Position numbers and translations under genes: made by a program
DNA from: Paenibacillus_AA sp045062745
Lineage (GTDB): Bacteria > Bacillota > Bacilli > Paenibacillales > NBRC-103111
Assembly: GCF_045062745.1 (NCBI RefSeq)
Contig: NZ_JBJGED010000013.1
Location: 62,001 to 126,000 of the forward strand
DNA length: 64,000 nt
Direction: 5' to 3'
In this document: positions 18,485-27,657 of the stretch, piece by piece
Layout: every line of letters starts with the position of its first letter
Position numbering within the stretch: position 1 is the first letter of the stretch
Notes under the pieces: generated by a model
What the model was told of the DNA's origin: nothing
Databases searched by the model: none
What the model saw: the letters and a program-made list of their open reading frames with translations, nothing else

Positions 18485-19381
18485 ATGAGCCGAAAAGCGG
18501 TGCTGGCGACAATCTCCTTGCCCGTCGATGAGCAATCGGTCCGGGCGGGAGTCAATCTCGAACGGGCGTTGGCCCTTATAAGCGAATGCACCTGGTGGAA
18601 GCCGGATCTGGTCGTGCTGCCGGAGGAAATCGATGTCCTGTGCGGCGTTCCGAAGGAAGTAGCCGACCAGATGGGCGAGGCCGTTCCCGGCGGCCCGATC
18701 ATGATGCGGTTCGCCGAGGCGGCCATACAAGCCGGTGTCAACCTCGTGCTCTCCATTCGAGAGCGCGAGGAGGACCGGCTGTACAACACGAGTATCGTCA
18801 TCGACCGCCAAGGGCGGTACAAGGGCAAATACCGCAAGACCCATCTGGCTCCCACCGAGGAGAACGACGTCTTGCGCGGAGACAGCTACCCCGTGTTCGA
18901 GTTGGATTTCGGCACAATCGGCGTAACGGTATGCATGGATCTGCACTATCCGGAGATTTGGACCATCCTGGCGCTCCAGGGTGCCGACGTCATCGTGCAT
19001 CAGGCGGGGTGGATCGACTATACGGGGAATCTCAACGAGTCCTTGATCAACGCCAGGGCGATGGACAACCAAGTGTATGTGGTGACGAGCCATTTCGTGA
19101 AAATGCCTTATTTGTCCGGGAGGTATATGGGGCATTCCCGCATCGTAGACCCGTACGGGCGGACTCGAGCGGATACCGGGCACCGGCCCGGGATGGCTGT
19201 CGCCGAGGTGGATTTGGATGAGACGTACGAATACTGGGCGGTTGGCGAGCTTAAGCAGAAATATCCGACATTGAAGGAATGCTTCCTCGGTATGCGGCGT
19301 CCGGAAACGTACGGCATCCTGACGCGTCCGGACTGTGAAAATAGGTGGCGAATCCAAAATCCCGTGTTGTATAAGGAATAA
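18485..19381 (+). CDS. Carbon-nitrogen hydrolase (nitrilase superfamily), copy 2
   Basis: This 298-residue paralogue of the gene at 12338 shares most of its residues, including MSRKAVLAT at the start, GKYRKTHLAP, and EECFLGMRRPETYGILTRP-like C-terminal residues. Catalytic Glu47, Lys118 and Cys150 are intact. The bases before the ATG (GGAGGATGAAC plus one base) are the same as in copy 1, so the duplicated segment included the ribosome site. The two differ in the substrate-facing stretch around residues 50-60, which may mean different substrates or subunits of a hetero-oligomer. It is the last gene of the operon; a terminator follows within 65 bases. Confidence 0.9.
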   Translation: MSRKAVLATISLPVDEQSVRAGVNLERALALISECTWWKPDLVVLPEEIDVLCGVPKEVADQMGEAVPGGPIMMRFAEAAIQAGVNLVLSIREREEDRLYNTSIVIDRQGRYKGKYRKTHLAPTEENDVLRGDSYPVFELDFGTIGVTVCMDLHYPEIWTILALQGADVIVHQAGWIDYTGNLNESLINARAMDNQVYVVTSHFVKMPYLSGRYMGHSRIVDPYGRTRADTGHRPGMAVAEVDLDETYEYWAVGELKQKYPTLKECFLGMRRPETYGILTRPDCENRWRIQNPVLYKE

Positions 19382-19444
19382 CTGTGTAAAAGGGGGTTAT
19401 CTCTCCAGTCCATTGCAAGAGATGATCATTTTCCTTTATATCAT

Positions 19445-19469
19445 AGCGCCCTCCACAAGGGCGCTTTTT
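19445..19469 (+). terminator. Rho-independent terminator of the deacetylase-nitrilase operon
   Basis: AGCGCCCT pairs with AGGGCGCT over a five-base loop and is followed by a T-rich tail. Confidence 0.85.
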
Positions 19470-19558
19470 ACTTTTCAAGAGTCGGACTAGGCGGCGCCGA
19501 AGAAGCCCATAATGGTCAGTAGATCACGCAAACAGCTAATCGGAGGTCGGGACATTTC

Positions 19559-21376
19559 ATGAAGCAACTGGGCGCACGTACGTCCCTCAAGCGGAGATTG
19601 TTCATCGGATTGCTCTTTATGCTGTCGTTCATCAGCGCCCTCCTCTGGAGGCTGTTCCACATCCAAGTGCTGGACTCCGGCAGCTATTCGAGCCGGGATG
19701 TCGATCTCGTCGGCAACTCGGTCGCGCAACGCGAGACCGGCGTGGAGCTGGACAGCGGGCGGGGCCAGTTCTATGACCGTCACGGGACCGCCATCACGGG
19801 AGAACGCATCCAAGCGCTCGTCGTTTTCCCGATGAAGCCGCAGCTGGCCGGGCGCGATGAGGATGTGGAGCAGCTGATCGGACTGCTCGGCACGACGCGG
19901 GACGCATGGAATGCGTTCTACACGGGGCTGCTGCAGCCGAAGCTGTGGACGGACGGCCTGTCCGGGCAGCCGAAAGCGTTAACCGCTAAGCAAGTAAGCC
20001 AAATCCAGCAGCTGGCGCTGCCGGGGGTGAAGGTGTTCGAGACGGTTCGGCGCTACCCGGATCATGCTTCGGCGAAGCATCTGATCGGCTACATAGGGGA
20101 GAATCCGGAGCGGATCGCCCAGCTGTATACCCGCGAGCTGCAGAACGGACAGCTGTCGATCACGTCCCGCATCGGCGTCGCCGGGCTCGAGAAGACGCTG
20201 GAATCGTACCTGCAGGGCGTCGGCCATACGTCGATCAGCCAATTCACGGATGCGGAGTCCCGGCCGCTGCCCGGGCTCGAGACCCGCCAGGTCGCGCCGG
20301 ACAACCCGTATTATCCGCTGCAGGCGATCACGACGCTCGATCTCCCGATGCAGCGTGACGTCGAGGCGGTGCTCGCCAAGCTGCAGGTCCGCGAAGGGGC
20401 CGTCGTCGTGCTCGACGCGGCGAACGCGGACGTGCTGGCGATGGCGAGCCGGCCCGACTACGATCCCCTGCGGGTGGACCCCGCAGGGGGAGCCTGGAGC
20501 AACCGGGCGCTCAAGGCGTTCGCGCCCGGCTCGATCTTCAAGACCGTCGTCGCGGCCGCCGCCTTGGACGAAGGCGTGGTGAAGCCGGACGAGCATTTCC
20601 GCTGCGACGGCTTCCTCGGCAAGTACGGCTTCACCTGCTGGCTGAAGAGCGGACACGGCAGCCTGACGCTGGAGCAAGCATTCGCGGTGTCGTGCAACGT
20701 CACGTTCGCGCGCGTCGCCGAGCGGCTCACCGGCAGCCAGCTGCAGGCGTATGCCGACAAGCTTGGCTTGGATCAGCAGGTCGGCTGGACGGACGCGTCG
20801 GGGCGCAAGACGTTCACCCAATTCGACTCGGAGGAGGCGGGGCAAATCTTCGACCGCCACATGCCGTCCGACGACGAGGGCGTACGCGTCCAGACCGCGA
20901 TCGGCCAGCGCGACGTGCTCGTGTCGCCCCTGCAGGCGGCCAATCTCGTCGTGACGCTGCTGAACCGGGGCGAGGTGCGCCGGCCGCGCGTCATCGAGAG
21001 CATCCGCTTTCGCAACGGCGCCACGGCGCAGACTTTCTCCGAGCAGGTGCTCATGGGCCGCGGGGACGGTATCTCGGCCACAACGGCGAAACGGCTGACC
21101 CAATGGATGCAGGACGTCGTCCAGGACGGCACCGGCAAGGCGCTTCAGCAGGCGCAATGGCATCTCGCCGGGAAGTCCGGCACCGCTGAAGTGACGGTGA
21201 ACGGCAAGCCGGCGGTGAATCAATGGTTCATCGGCTACGGGCCGGTGGAGCGTCCGGCCTACGCCGTGGCGGTCGTCGTGCCGAACGCGAGCGAGCGGGA
21301 AGGCGGCCAAGCGGTCGCCGTGTTCCGTGGCGTGATGGATGCACTGGCCCGGTATCCGTCCAAGATGAGCGAGTGA
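19559..21376 (+). CDS. Class B penicillin-binding protein (transpeptidase)
   Basis: The 605-residue protein has one N-terminal membrane helix (LFIGLLFMLSFISALLWRLF), a dimerisation region, and a transpeptidase domain with all three active-site motifs: S325-I-F-K (APGSIFK), S378-C-N and K539-S-G. It cross-links peptidoglycan outside the membrane. There are no PASTA repeats, and the length is close to PbpA/SpoVD-type enzymes. GGAGG lies at a normal distance before the ATG. It stands alone after a terminator. A sporulation role is possible given the spore genes nearby, but the sequence does not decide it. Confidence 0.88.
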   Translation: MKQLGARTSLKRRLFIGLLFMLSFISALLWRLFHIQVLDSGSYSSRDVDLVGNSVAQRETGVELDSGRGQFYDRHGTAITGERIQALVVFPMKPQLAGRDEDVEQLIGLLGTTRDAWNAFYTGLLQPKLWTDGLSGQPKALTAKQVSQIQQLALPGVKVFETVRRYPDHASAKHLIGYIGENPERIAQLYTRELQNGQLSITSRIGVAGLEKTLESYLQGVGHTSISQFTDAESRPLPGLETRQVAPDNPYYPLQAITTLDLPMQRDVEAVLAKLQVREGAVVVLDAANADVLAMASRPDYDPLRVDPAGGAWSNRALKAFAPGSIFKTVVAAAALDEGVVKPDEHFRCDGFLGKYGFTCWLKSGHGSLTLEQAFAVSCNVTFARVAERLTGSQLQAYADKLGLDQQVGWTDASGRKTFTQFDSEEAGQIFDRHMPSDDEGVRVQTAIGQRDVLVSPLQAANLVVTLLNRGEVRRPRVIESIRFRNGATAQTFSEQVLMGRGDGISATTAKRLTQWMQDVVQDGTGKALQQAQWHLAGKSGTAEVTVNGKPAVNQWFIGYGPVERPAYAVAVVVPNASEREGGQAVAVFRGVMDALARYPSKMSE

Positions 21377-21485
21377 CTACGGACGAACACACAGGAAGTC
21401 CCAGCCCTCCGGGAATATAATACGGCAAGGTTTGCTCAGGGAAGACGCTCGTTTTCGACCAATCTTGCTACATGGAGGGGAACGC

Positions 21486-22439
21486 ATGGAGGAAGATCAG
21501 AATGCCGCCATCGGCGCGAATGCCGCATCTGGAGCGCCTGTAGACCCGTCAAATCTAACCGTCTCGGCAGCGTCTGCAAGTTCGCCGGACGTCCAGCCGC
21601 TCGAACTGGCCGGAGTACTGACGGACGGTTCGCCCGCCGATCATTCTACCGCCCAAGCAGCTGTTGCGGGAGCAGGGCCGGCAAGTGAGCCCCATCCGCT
21701 AGCCGGACCGTCGCCGGATGCCGCGTCCGACGAAATGTTCGGGTCCATCAGCAGCCTGGACGTTCAAATCCAATCCATTCGTTCCCGGAGGGTAGCCAGC
21801 AAATGGCTCAAGACGTCGGTCCTGCGGAAGGATCCGCGAGTGGCCCGCCACATCCCGGATACGCGCCTCTATACGAGCGCTGAGCTCTCGGCGATGCTGG
21901 ACGCGTACGGCAAGGTGGTGCTCAAGCCCGTGGTCGGATCGGGGGGGTCGGGGCTTATTATGGTAACCCGATCCGAAGGGCATTATCTCGTTCGGCATGG
22001 ACGTTCCATCCGGCGGTATTCCGGCTTCCCGGCGCTTACGGCGGCGGTGAGACGGATTGCGCGCCGAAGGAAGTATTTGATCCAACGCGCCGTTAACTTG
22101 GCGACCATTCACGGCAGGCCGATCGATTACCGGGTCAAAATGGAGAAATCGCGCAAAGGCTGGTCCACCAGGGCGATGGTCGGTCGGTTGGCGCGGCCGG
22201 GACTTTTCGTGACGAATCTGCGCCGAGGCGGGACACAGCTGAGGTCGGCCGACGGCATCCGCCGCTCCATATCGGCAGCCGCTGTGCAGCCGAAGAAGAA
22301 CGAGATGCTGCACATTACCCGCTTGAGCATCTCGCTTCTGGAACGGGCCTTCCCAGGCGTCAATCGACTCGGCTTCGACTACGGCTTCGACCAGAACGGC
22401 AAGCTCTGGATGTTCGAGGTGAATACGGCTCCGAGATAG
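21486..22439 (+). CDS. YheC/YheD-like ATP-grasp protein (spore coat-associated family)
   Basis: The 317-residue protein has an Ala/Ser/Pro-rich N-terminal third of low complexity (about residues 1-75) and then an ATP-grasp domain. The latter shows VVLKPVVGSGGSGLIMV (nucleotide lysine and glycine loop), YLIQRAVNLATIHGRPIDYRV, and a metal-binding end GFDYGFDQNGKLWMFEVN. This matches the YheC/YheD endospore coat family, whose reaction is not well established. The start is ATG 21486 with GGAGGGG just ahead. The Ala/Pro extension is unusual for the family. Confidence 0.8.
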   Translation: MEEDQNAAIGANAASGAPVDPSNLTVSAASASSPDVQPLELAGVLTDGSPADHSTAQAAVAGAGPASEPHPLAGPSPDAASDEMFGSISSLDVQIQSIRSRRVASKWLKTSVLRKDPRVARHIPDTRLYTSAELSAMLDAYGKVVLKPVVGSGGSGLIMVTRSEGHYLVRHGRSIRRYSGFPALTAAVRRIARRRKYLIQRAVNLATIHGRPIDYRVKMEKSRKGWSTRAMVGRLARPGLFVTNLRRGGTQLRSADGIRRSISAAAVQPKKNEMLHITRLSISLLERAFPGVNRLGFDYGFDQNGKLWMFEVNTAPR

Positions 22440-22465
22440 GAAGCCGCTCCTGTCGGACCCAACAA

Positions 22466-22510
22466 AAGAAGCTTCCAACCCCGCATCGTCAAGGGGGCCG
22501 GAAGCTTCTT
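22466..22510. terminator. Bidirectional terminator between convergent genes
   Basis: AAGAAGCTTCC and GGAAGCTTCTT form an 11-base-pair stem between the YheC/D-like gene and the germination operon, which converge here. Confidence 0.75.
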
Positions 22511-22514
22511 CGGT

Positions 22515-23669
22515 TTACTTCACAAATTTGTATTTGCCGAGATACTCCAGATCGAGATTGACTTTGACCTGGCCGAGCGAATCGGGAGTCAGCACCAGCG
22601 TTTTCCCGTCGTTCGTCAGCTTGTTGTACAGCTTAGGCTCCTTCCGGTATAAATGCTGCGACAGCAGGAGCAAATCCGTATTGCTCTTTAGCCCGGCCAA
22701 GTATGTGCTCCGGATTTCCTCGGCTACGAGCTTTTGGGCGCGTTCCATGATTTGCTGCGAGGTTACCGGTACGTGCAGCTCGACCAGGGTGGCGTCCATA
22801 TTGACCTCCACATCGAACGTGACGCGCTCCCCTTGAGGTTTCGTGACCACCTTGTAACGAGGCTTCTTCAGCTTCAGGACGGCGGTCGTTTTCCCGTCTT
22901 CGACCAGCCTTAGCGTAGACGTGACGGTATGACGATCCAACCATCGCATGCCTTTGATTTGAGCATCGGGGAAAAACCCGGAGTATTGCTCCTGATGGAA
23001 CGCATATGCACCGGCGAACGCTTGCATCGCATGCGTCTTGCCTCCGGCCTTCCAAATCTCACTTTCCATCGTCAGCGCCGGGATGATTGCCCAGCGGGCT
23101 TTATCGTGATAGTCATTCATAAAGTCGTGCAGCTTCAGCGGCTGCACAATCGAATTCATTTTGTAATTGTCCATCGGGTTCTGCAAGATCGTATACAGAC
23201 GGGACGCTTCGAAAGTAGGCGAGACGGAGAGCAGCTCGGGGATCGAAGCACTCGATCCGTAGATCCACATTGTGTACCGAAGCTCGCGAAATCGGTTCAA
23301 GTCCTCGAGAATACTGGCGAGATCGGGCCTCTGCATGAGGCGCTCGCTTAGAATCAGGACGGTCGAATGCCCCCAGACGATTTTTTTCGGAGCGCTACGG
23401 TAGATTTGACCGATCGCTTCATTGACGGACCGGCCTTTGCCAGAGGCGATCCAAGCTTTGGCCGGCGTTTCCGGCCCGGGCGATTCCTTCTTGGCCACCG
23501 TGGACATATTGGGCAACTGCACGTAGACGACGTACTGATCGTCGACATAATCCACGCCGAACGTCTTCACATAATCCAGCAGCTCGATGGCGTCGGCGTC
23601 CCAGCAGCCGGTGAGTGTGACGATGAAGAAGAGCGGCAAGCAGACAAAGCGCATAATTCGGCCCCTCAT
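22515..23669 (-). CDS. gerAC: Spore germination lipoprotein, Ger(x)C family
   Basis: The 384-residue protein starts with a lipoprotein signal (MRFVCLPLFFIVTLTGCWD, lipobox LTGC) followed at once by the CWD start typical of GerAC proteins, and it has the family length. It is the C subunit of a nutrient germinant receptor in the spore inner membrane. An AAGGGGG ribosome site overlaps the end of gerAA, one base away, so the two are translationally coupled. It is the last gene of the operon. The symbol follows the family, not a proven germinant. Confidence 0.9.
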   Translation of the reverse strand: MRGRIMRFVCLPLFFIVTLTGCWDADAIELLDYVKTFGVDYVDDQYVVYVQLPNMSTVAKKESPGPETPAKAWIASGKGRSVNEAIGQIYRSAPKKIVWGHSTVLILSERLMQRPDLASILEDLNRFRELRYTMWIYGSSASIPELLSVSPTFEASRLYTILQNPMDNYKMNSIVQPLKLHDFMNDYHDKARWAIIPALTMESEIWKAGGKTHAMQAFAGAYAFHQEQYSGFFPDAQIKGMRWLDRHTVTSTLRLVEDGKTTAVLKLKKPRYKVVTKPQGERVTFDVEVNMDATLVELHVPVTSQQIMERAQKLVAEEIRSTYLAGLKSNTDLLLLSQHLYRKEPKLYNKLTNDGKTLVLTPDSLGQVKVNLDLEYLGKYKFVK

Positions 23670-23670
23670 C

Positions 23671-25089
23671 TCACGAATCCCCCTTTTCCGGCTGCTTGCC
23701 CTTGTCCTTCACATTCAAATACTTCGGCCGCTGCTTCCGCTTTTTCCAAGGCATGTAGGAGATGAAGTGGAACAGATCCGGAAAACGGACCGGCGAGAGG
23801 GGCACCAGGAAAGGAACTCCGTAGGATCGGATGCTGGCCGCATATAAGAGAACCGCGAACACCGAGACAAGAAAGCCGAACATGCCGATGAACGAAGAGC
23901 AGAGCAGGATGAAGAGCCGGATCAGAATCGTCCCTAATGCCAATGCATTCGGCATCAAGACGAACGAGGACGTGCTCGAGACGGCGGCGATGAGCAGCGT
24001 GGCCGGCGACGAGAGACCGGATCGGATCGCCGCGTCCCCGATAATGAGGCCGCCTACGACGGAGAGCATGCTGCCGATCGAGCTGGGCAGCCGGTTGCCG
24101 GCTTCGATGAACAGCTGGAACATGAGCAGCATGATGAACATCTCGACCGGCTCGCTGAATGGCGTACCGTCGCTCGCCACCGTGATCGTAGCCAGGAGCG
24201 GGAACGGAATTTGATCCTGATGAAACGTCGTCAGTGCGATCCAGAAGCCCGGTAAGAACAGCGTAATCAGGATGGAGACGACGCGGACCAGGCTGACGAA
24301 CGCCACGTAACGCTGAGGCGAATGCACGTCTTCCGCGACATATAGCAAGTAGGAGATGTCCACTGGTCCGGTTAAGGCGATTGGAATGCCGTCGATCAAC
24401 AGGGCGAACCGGCCGGCTAAAAGGGCTTCCAGCACCATATCAGGCCGGCTCGTGATGCCGAGCCGCGGCACCAAGGTGAACGTCACGTCCGACAACAGAG
24501 CGGAGAGCTGCTCTCCGCTGTAGAGGGCGTCAATATCGATCTGCCGCAACCGATGGCGAATGCCGTTCAGGATGTCGGAGGAAATAATATCGCTCATGAA
24601 CAAGAGCGAGACGCGCGTCTGCGTGCGCCGCCCGAGGACATACGGTTCGGCATGCAAGGATGCCGTTCTTAGCCGCTTCCGAATCAACGCCATATTCGTC
24701 ACGATACTCTCGGTGAATGCATCGCGAGGGCCTAAATTGCTGGATTCGGTCGTGGAGTCTTCGGGACTCCGCTGCGGTAAATTGGAGAAGTCGGCTGCGA
24801 ATAAAGTGCCGGTCCGTTCATTGAACATGACGAGCTGGCCCAGGAAGACGGCGTTCACGACGTCCTGCTCGCCGGCATCGTCGGGAAACGGCGTCATAAG
24901 GATGTCAGAAGGGGATTGCTGCTCGAAGAAGCTCGGCCCATGCTCGGCGAAGGCCGGCACGAGCAGCCGGTTCATCAATTGCGTATCGCACATGCCCTCC
25001 GCGTAGATAAGCAGCGTATCGCCTACAGTACGGAGTACCACGTCATGGCAATGGGCGAAGATCTGTGTCAATTGCGTCCGATCAAGCAC
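23671..25089 (-). CDS. gerAA: Spore germination protein, GerA family (A subunit)
   Basis: The 472-residue A subunit of a germinant receptor has a soluble N-terminal domain (about 1-240), then several membrane segments (for example VVSILITLFLPGFWIALTTF, FGFLVSVFAVLLYAASI) and a charged Lys-rich tail. VGGLIIGDAAIRSGLSSPATLL is a family hallmark, as is the LPGFWIAL turn. It overlaps the permease subunit gene by eight bases and leads straight into gerAC. Confidence 0.92.
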   Translation of the reverse strand: MLDRTQLTQIFAHCHDVVLRTVGDTLLIYAEGMCDTQLMNRLLVPAFAEHGPSFFEQQSPSDILMTPFPDDAGEQDVVNAVFLGQLVMFNERTGTLFAADFSNLPQRSPEDSTTESSNLGPRDAFTESIVTNMALIRKRLRTASLHAEPYVLGRRTQTRVSLLFMSDIISSDILNGIRHRLRQIDIDALYSGEQLSALLSDVTFTLVPRLGITSRPDMVLEALLAGRFALLIDGIPIALTGPVDISYLLYVAEDVHSPQRYVAFVSLVRVVSILITLFLPGFWIALTTFHQDQIPFPLLATITVASDGTPFSEPVEMFIMLLMFQLFIEAGNRLPSSIGSMLSVVGGLIIGDAAIRSGLSSPATLLIAAVSSTSSFVLMPNALALGTILIRLFILLCSSFIGMFGFLVSVFAVLLYAASIRSYGVPFLVPLSPVRFPDLFHFISYMPWKKRKQRPKYLNVKDKGKQPEKGDS

Positions 25090-26164
25090 GGGTCGTCCTC
25101 CTTGTCCGTATTCTCAAGGCCAGCAAGGCCAGCAAGATCGTTAAAGCCGCGAGCAGGATCAGATTGCCGGGCAAATAGATCGAGCTCAGAAAACGATAGA
25201 ACACTACGTCCGAAACGGGGAGCAAAGAGATGATGCCGAGCAGAATGTAAAAGGGCAACAGAAAACGGACGACCGGCACCTTGCGGCGGTGGTTCAGCAT
25301 CTCTTGCAGCAGGAACATCGAGGTCGTAATGCGCAAGAACGCTCCGGCCAGCCATTGATAGATCGAGAGAAAATCGAGCCGCTCGACGTTGCGGAGCAGG
25401 ACGACCAGCTTCCATTCCTCGAATGCCGGATACCGAAGCTTGGTCACTTCCGCCGTGCCGAATTCGGCGATTCCCCCCATGACCGGTCCAAGTGTGAGGC
25501 CGACGAGCATCAGAGCTACCAGAGCCAGCTGCCAAAAGCGAATCGGGCGGGTCAAGTAGTGCTGCATGAAAAGCACGACAGTGAGCTCCATCAATCCGCA
25601 GCTGCAGATGAACATGCCTTTCCACACCGGAGCGAGGCCATTCTCCAGGACGGGGAATAACCGCGTGTAGTCTTTGTTCGGCATATTCGAGCTCATGACG
25701 AAAAAGCCCAGCGCCACGATTCCGGGCAGCAGGATGCCGGCCAGGATCGCGATGACCCGCAGTCCCTGAACGGAGGCGGCGTAGCAGAGCAGGACGAGGA
25801 AGAGCATGAGGGCGACTTTGGGCGTATTCGGCAAATAGGACGTAACCGCCCAAGTGAGCGTGTCTTGAATCGTCATGGCGGCGGCGAAAAACAAGTAGAG
25901 GCTCGCGGCGACGGCGACCCCATATCCCGCCAAGCGTCCGTATTTGCTCCGAATCCATTCGATCAGATGCTGCTGGCCGCTTTTTTTCATAATGAAGTAG
26001 AATAGAGAGCTCCACAAAACGAAAGGAATCGCGATCAGGATGACGGAGATCCAGGAGTCTCTGCCGGACCGGTCGAGCAGAATCGGAATGATGAAGACAT
26101 GATTGATTAAGCCGACCGAGGAGAGGATGATCATCGTAACTTGCAGAAAGCCAATCTTGTTCAT
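25082..26164 (-). CDS. gerAB: Spore germination permease, GerB family (B subunit)
   Basis: The 360-residue amino-acid-permease-like subunit has about ten membrane helices and the endospore GerB pattern at the start (MNKIGFLQVTMIILSSVGLINHV). I place the start at 26164, with AGGAG eight bases upstream; the open frame to 26374 has no ribosome site and runs into the divergent gene. The gene comes first in this operon, giving the order B-A-C instead of the classical A-B-C. A sigma-G promoter would be expected upstream, but I could not identify one with confidence. Confidence 0.9.
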   Translation of the reverse strand: MNKIGFLQVTMIILSSVGLINHVFIIPILLDRSGRDSWISVILIAIPFVLWSSLFYFIMKKSGQQHLIEWIRSKYGRLAGYGVAVAASLYLFFAAAMTIQDTLTWAVTSYLPNTPKVALMLFLVLLCYAASVQGLRVIAILAGILLPGIVALGFFVMSSNMPNKDYTRLFPVLENGLAPVWKGMFICSCGLMELTVVLFMQHYLTRPIRFWQLALVALMLVGLTLGPVMGGIAEFGTAEVTKLRYPAFEEWKLVVLLRNVERLDFLSIYQWLAGAFLRITTSMFLLQEMLNHRRKVPVVRFLLPFYILLGIISLLPVSDVVFYRFLSSIYLPGNLILLAALTILLALLALRIRTRRTTRA

Positions 26165-26239
26165 AGGAAGGTCTCCTATTAGCATTATTAATGTGGGATA
26201 TCTTAGGAAAGTATTTCCGTGCGTCCACCAGAATATGTA

Positions 26240-26268
26240 ACGACGGATTGGCTTATATCTGCTATAGT
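26240..26268 (+). promoter_or_regulatory. Candidate extended -10 promoter for the oxidoreductase gene
   Basis: TGCTATAGT at 26260-26268 is an extended -10 element. The region 17 bases upstream (ACGACG, 26240-26245) matches a -35 poorly, which is common with extended -10 sites. The start codon of the downstream gene is 39 bases away. An inverted repeat GGAAA-gta-TTTCC lies a little upstream at 26206-26218. Confidence 0.4.
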
Positions 26269-26306
26269 AAAGATACAAGTTCAATACCAGTAGGAGGGTA
26301 TCCATC

Positions 26307-27632
26307 GTGAATGCACAAGTGAACGTATCCGACTCAATAGTCCAGAAAGGCACCGGTCCTGTAACCGCTGTCATTGTAGGTGCGGGTCATCGAGGCTTGC
26401 TCTACGCTTCCTATGCGACCATGCATCCTGACGAGCTGCAGATCGTAGCCGTAGCGGACCCCGATCCGGTCCGGCGCAACCGGACGGCGGAGCAGTACGG
26501 CATCCCGGCCCATCGCCGCTTCGAGTCGGTGGAACAGCTCGCGGGGCAAGGCAAGCTGGCGGATGCCGTGATCAACGGGACGATGGACGCCCAGCATGTG
26601 GAGACGACGCTGCCGCTTCTAGCTGCGGGTTACGATGTGCTGCTCGAGAAGCCGATCGGCACTTCCCAAGAGGAGGTCTTGCAGCTGCTCTCCCAGGCGA
26701 AGCACTACGGCCGGAAGGTAATGATCTGTCATGTGCTCCGATACGCGCCGTTCTATGCGGAAATTCGCCGCAGGGTGAAGGCGGGGGAGATCGGGGATGT
26801 GCTGAGCATCCAGACGTCGGAAAATGTGAGCTATCATCATATGGCGGTGGCCTTCGTACGCGGCAAATGGAGCAGTGAGAAGAAGTGCAAATCCCCGATG
26901 CTCATGTCCAAGTGCTGCCACGACCTGGATCTGCTGACGTGGATGAAGGGCGGCGTTCGGCCGACCGGGGTCAGCAGCTTCGGAGGACTGTCCTACTTCC
27001 GGCCGGAGCGGGCGCCGGAGGGAGCAGGCACGCGCTGCCTGCTCGATTGTCCGATCGAAGCGGAGTGCGAATATTCGGCGAAGAAGCATTACCTGGAGCA
27101 GAAGCTATGGGGCTCGTACGTCTGGGTTCATCAGCATCTCGGCGTCGTGCCTACGGAGGAAGAGCAGCTGCAGTCACTGCGTACCGACAATCCGTACGGC
27201 CGCTGCGTCTGGAAGTGCGACAACGATGTCGTCGACCACCAGGCGGTGGCGATCGAATTCGAGGACGGCTCGACGGCGACCCACAATCTCATGGGCGGGA
27301 CGTCCAAGCCATGCCGTCGTATCCATCTGCTGGGGACGAAGGGTGAGATCGAGGGGGTCATGGAGGACGGTTACTTCGTTGTCCGTCACCCGGATCCGCG
27401 TCCGGGGCATGAATATACGGAGGAAAAGGTCGAGCTTAATGTGTCGAACGAGATGCACGGGGGCGGCGATTTCCGGCTCGTGCAGGACTTCGTCCGCGTC
27501 ATCCGGGGCGAAGCTCCGTCGCTGTCGTCCACGACGCTGGAGGATTCGATCTATGGCCACTTGATCGGGTTCTCGGCGGATCGGGCGATGCGGGAACGCC
27601 GTGTAGTTGAGATTGAGGAGCTGGCACGGTAA
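26307..27632 (+). CDS. Gfo/Idh/MocA family oxidoreductase, Cys-rich type
   Basis: The 441-residue NAD(P)-dependent sugar dehydrogenase family member has an N-terminal Rossmann fold (AVIVGAGHRGLLYASY), an acidic strand end (VADPDPVRR) and the LEKPIG motif of the family. The middle is longer and richer in cysteine than usual (SPMLMSKCCHDLD and CLLDCPIEAECEYSAKK), which recalls a sub-group with a metal-site or disulfide-like insertion. The start is GTG with AGGAGGG ahead. It is followed after 25 bases by an acetyltransferase gene. Confidence 0.88.
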   Translation: MNAQVNVSDSIVQKGTGPVTAVIVGAGHRGLLYASYATMHPDELQIVAVADPDPVRRNRTAEQYGIPAHRRFESVEQLAGQGKLADAVINGTMDAQHVETTLPLLAAGYDVLLEKPIGTSQEEVLQLLSQAKHYGRKVMICHVLRYAPFYAEIRRRVKAGEIGDVLSIQTSENVSYHHMAVAFVRGKWSSEKKCKSPMLMSKCCHDLDLLTWMKGGVRPTGVSSFGGLSYFRPERAPEGAGTRCLLDCPIEAECEYSAKKHYLEQKLWGSYVWVHQHLGVVPTEEEQLQSLRTDNPYGRCVWKCDNDVVDHQAVAIEFEDGSTATHNLMGGTSKPCRRIHLLGTKGEIEGVMEDGYFVVRHPDPRPGHEYTEEKVELNVSNEMHGGGDFRLVQDFVRVIRGEAPSLSSTTLEDSIYGHLIGFSADRAMRERRVVEIEELAR

Positions 27633-27657
27633 AGGTGCCGAGAGGAGACATGGGCAG

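Noticed and set aside
26165..26240. Sigma-G promoter for the germination operon
   Set aside because: A CATTAATA resembling a -10 is present on the minus strand, but neither it nor any -35 fits the consensus well enough.
26165..26374. Longer N-terminus for the GerB-type permease
   Set aside because: It lacks a ribosome site, lacks similarity to the family start and overlaps the promoter and first codons of the divergent gene.
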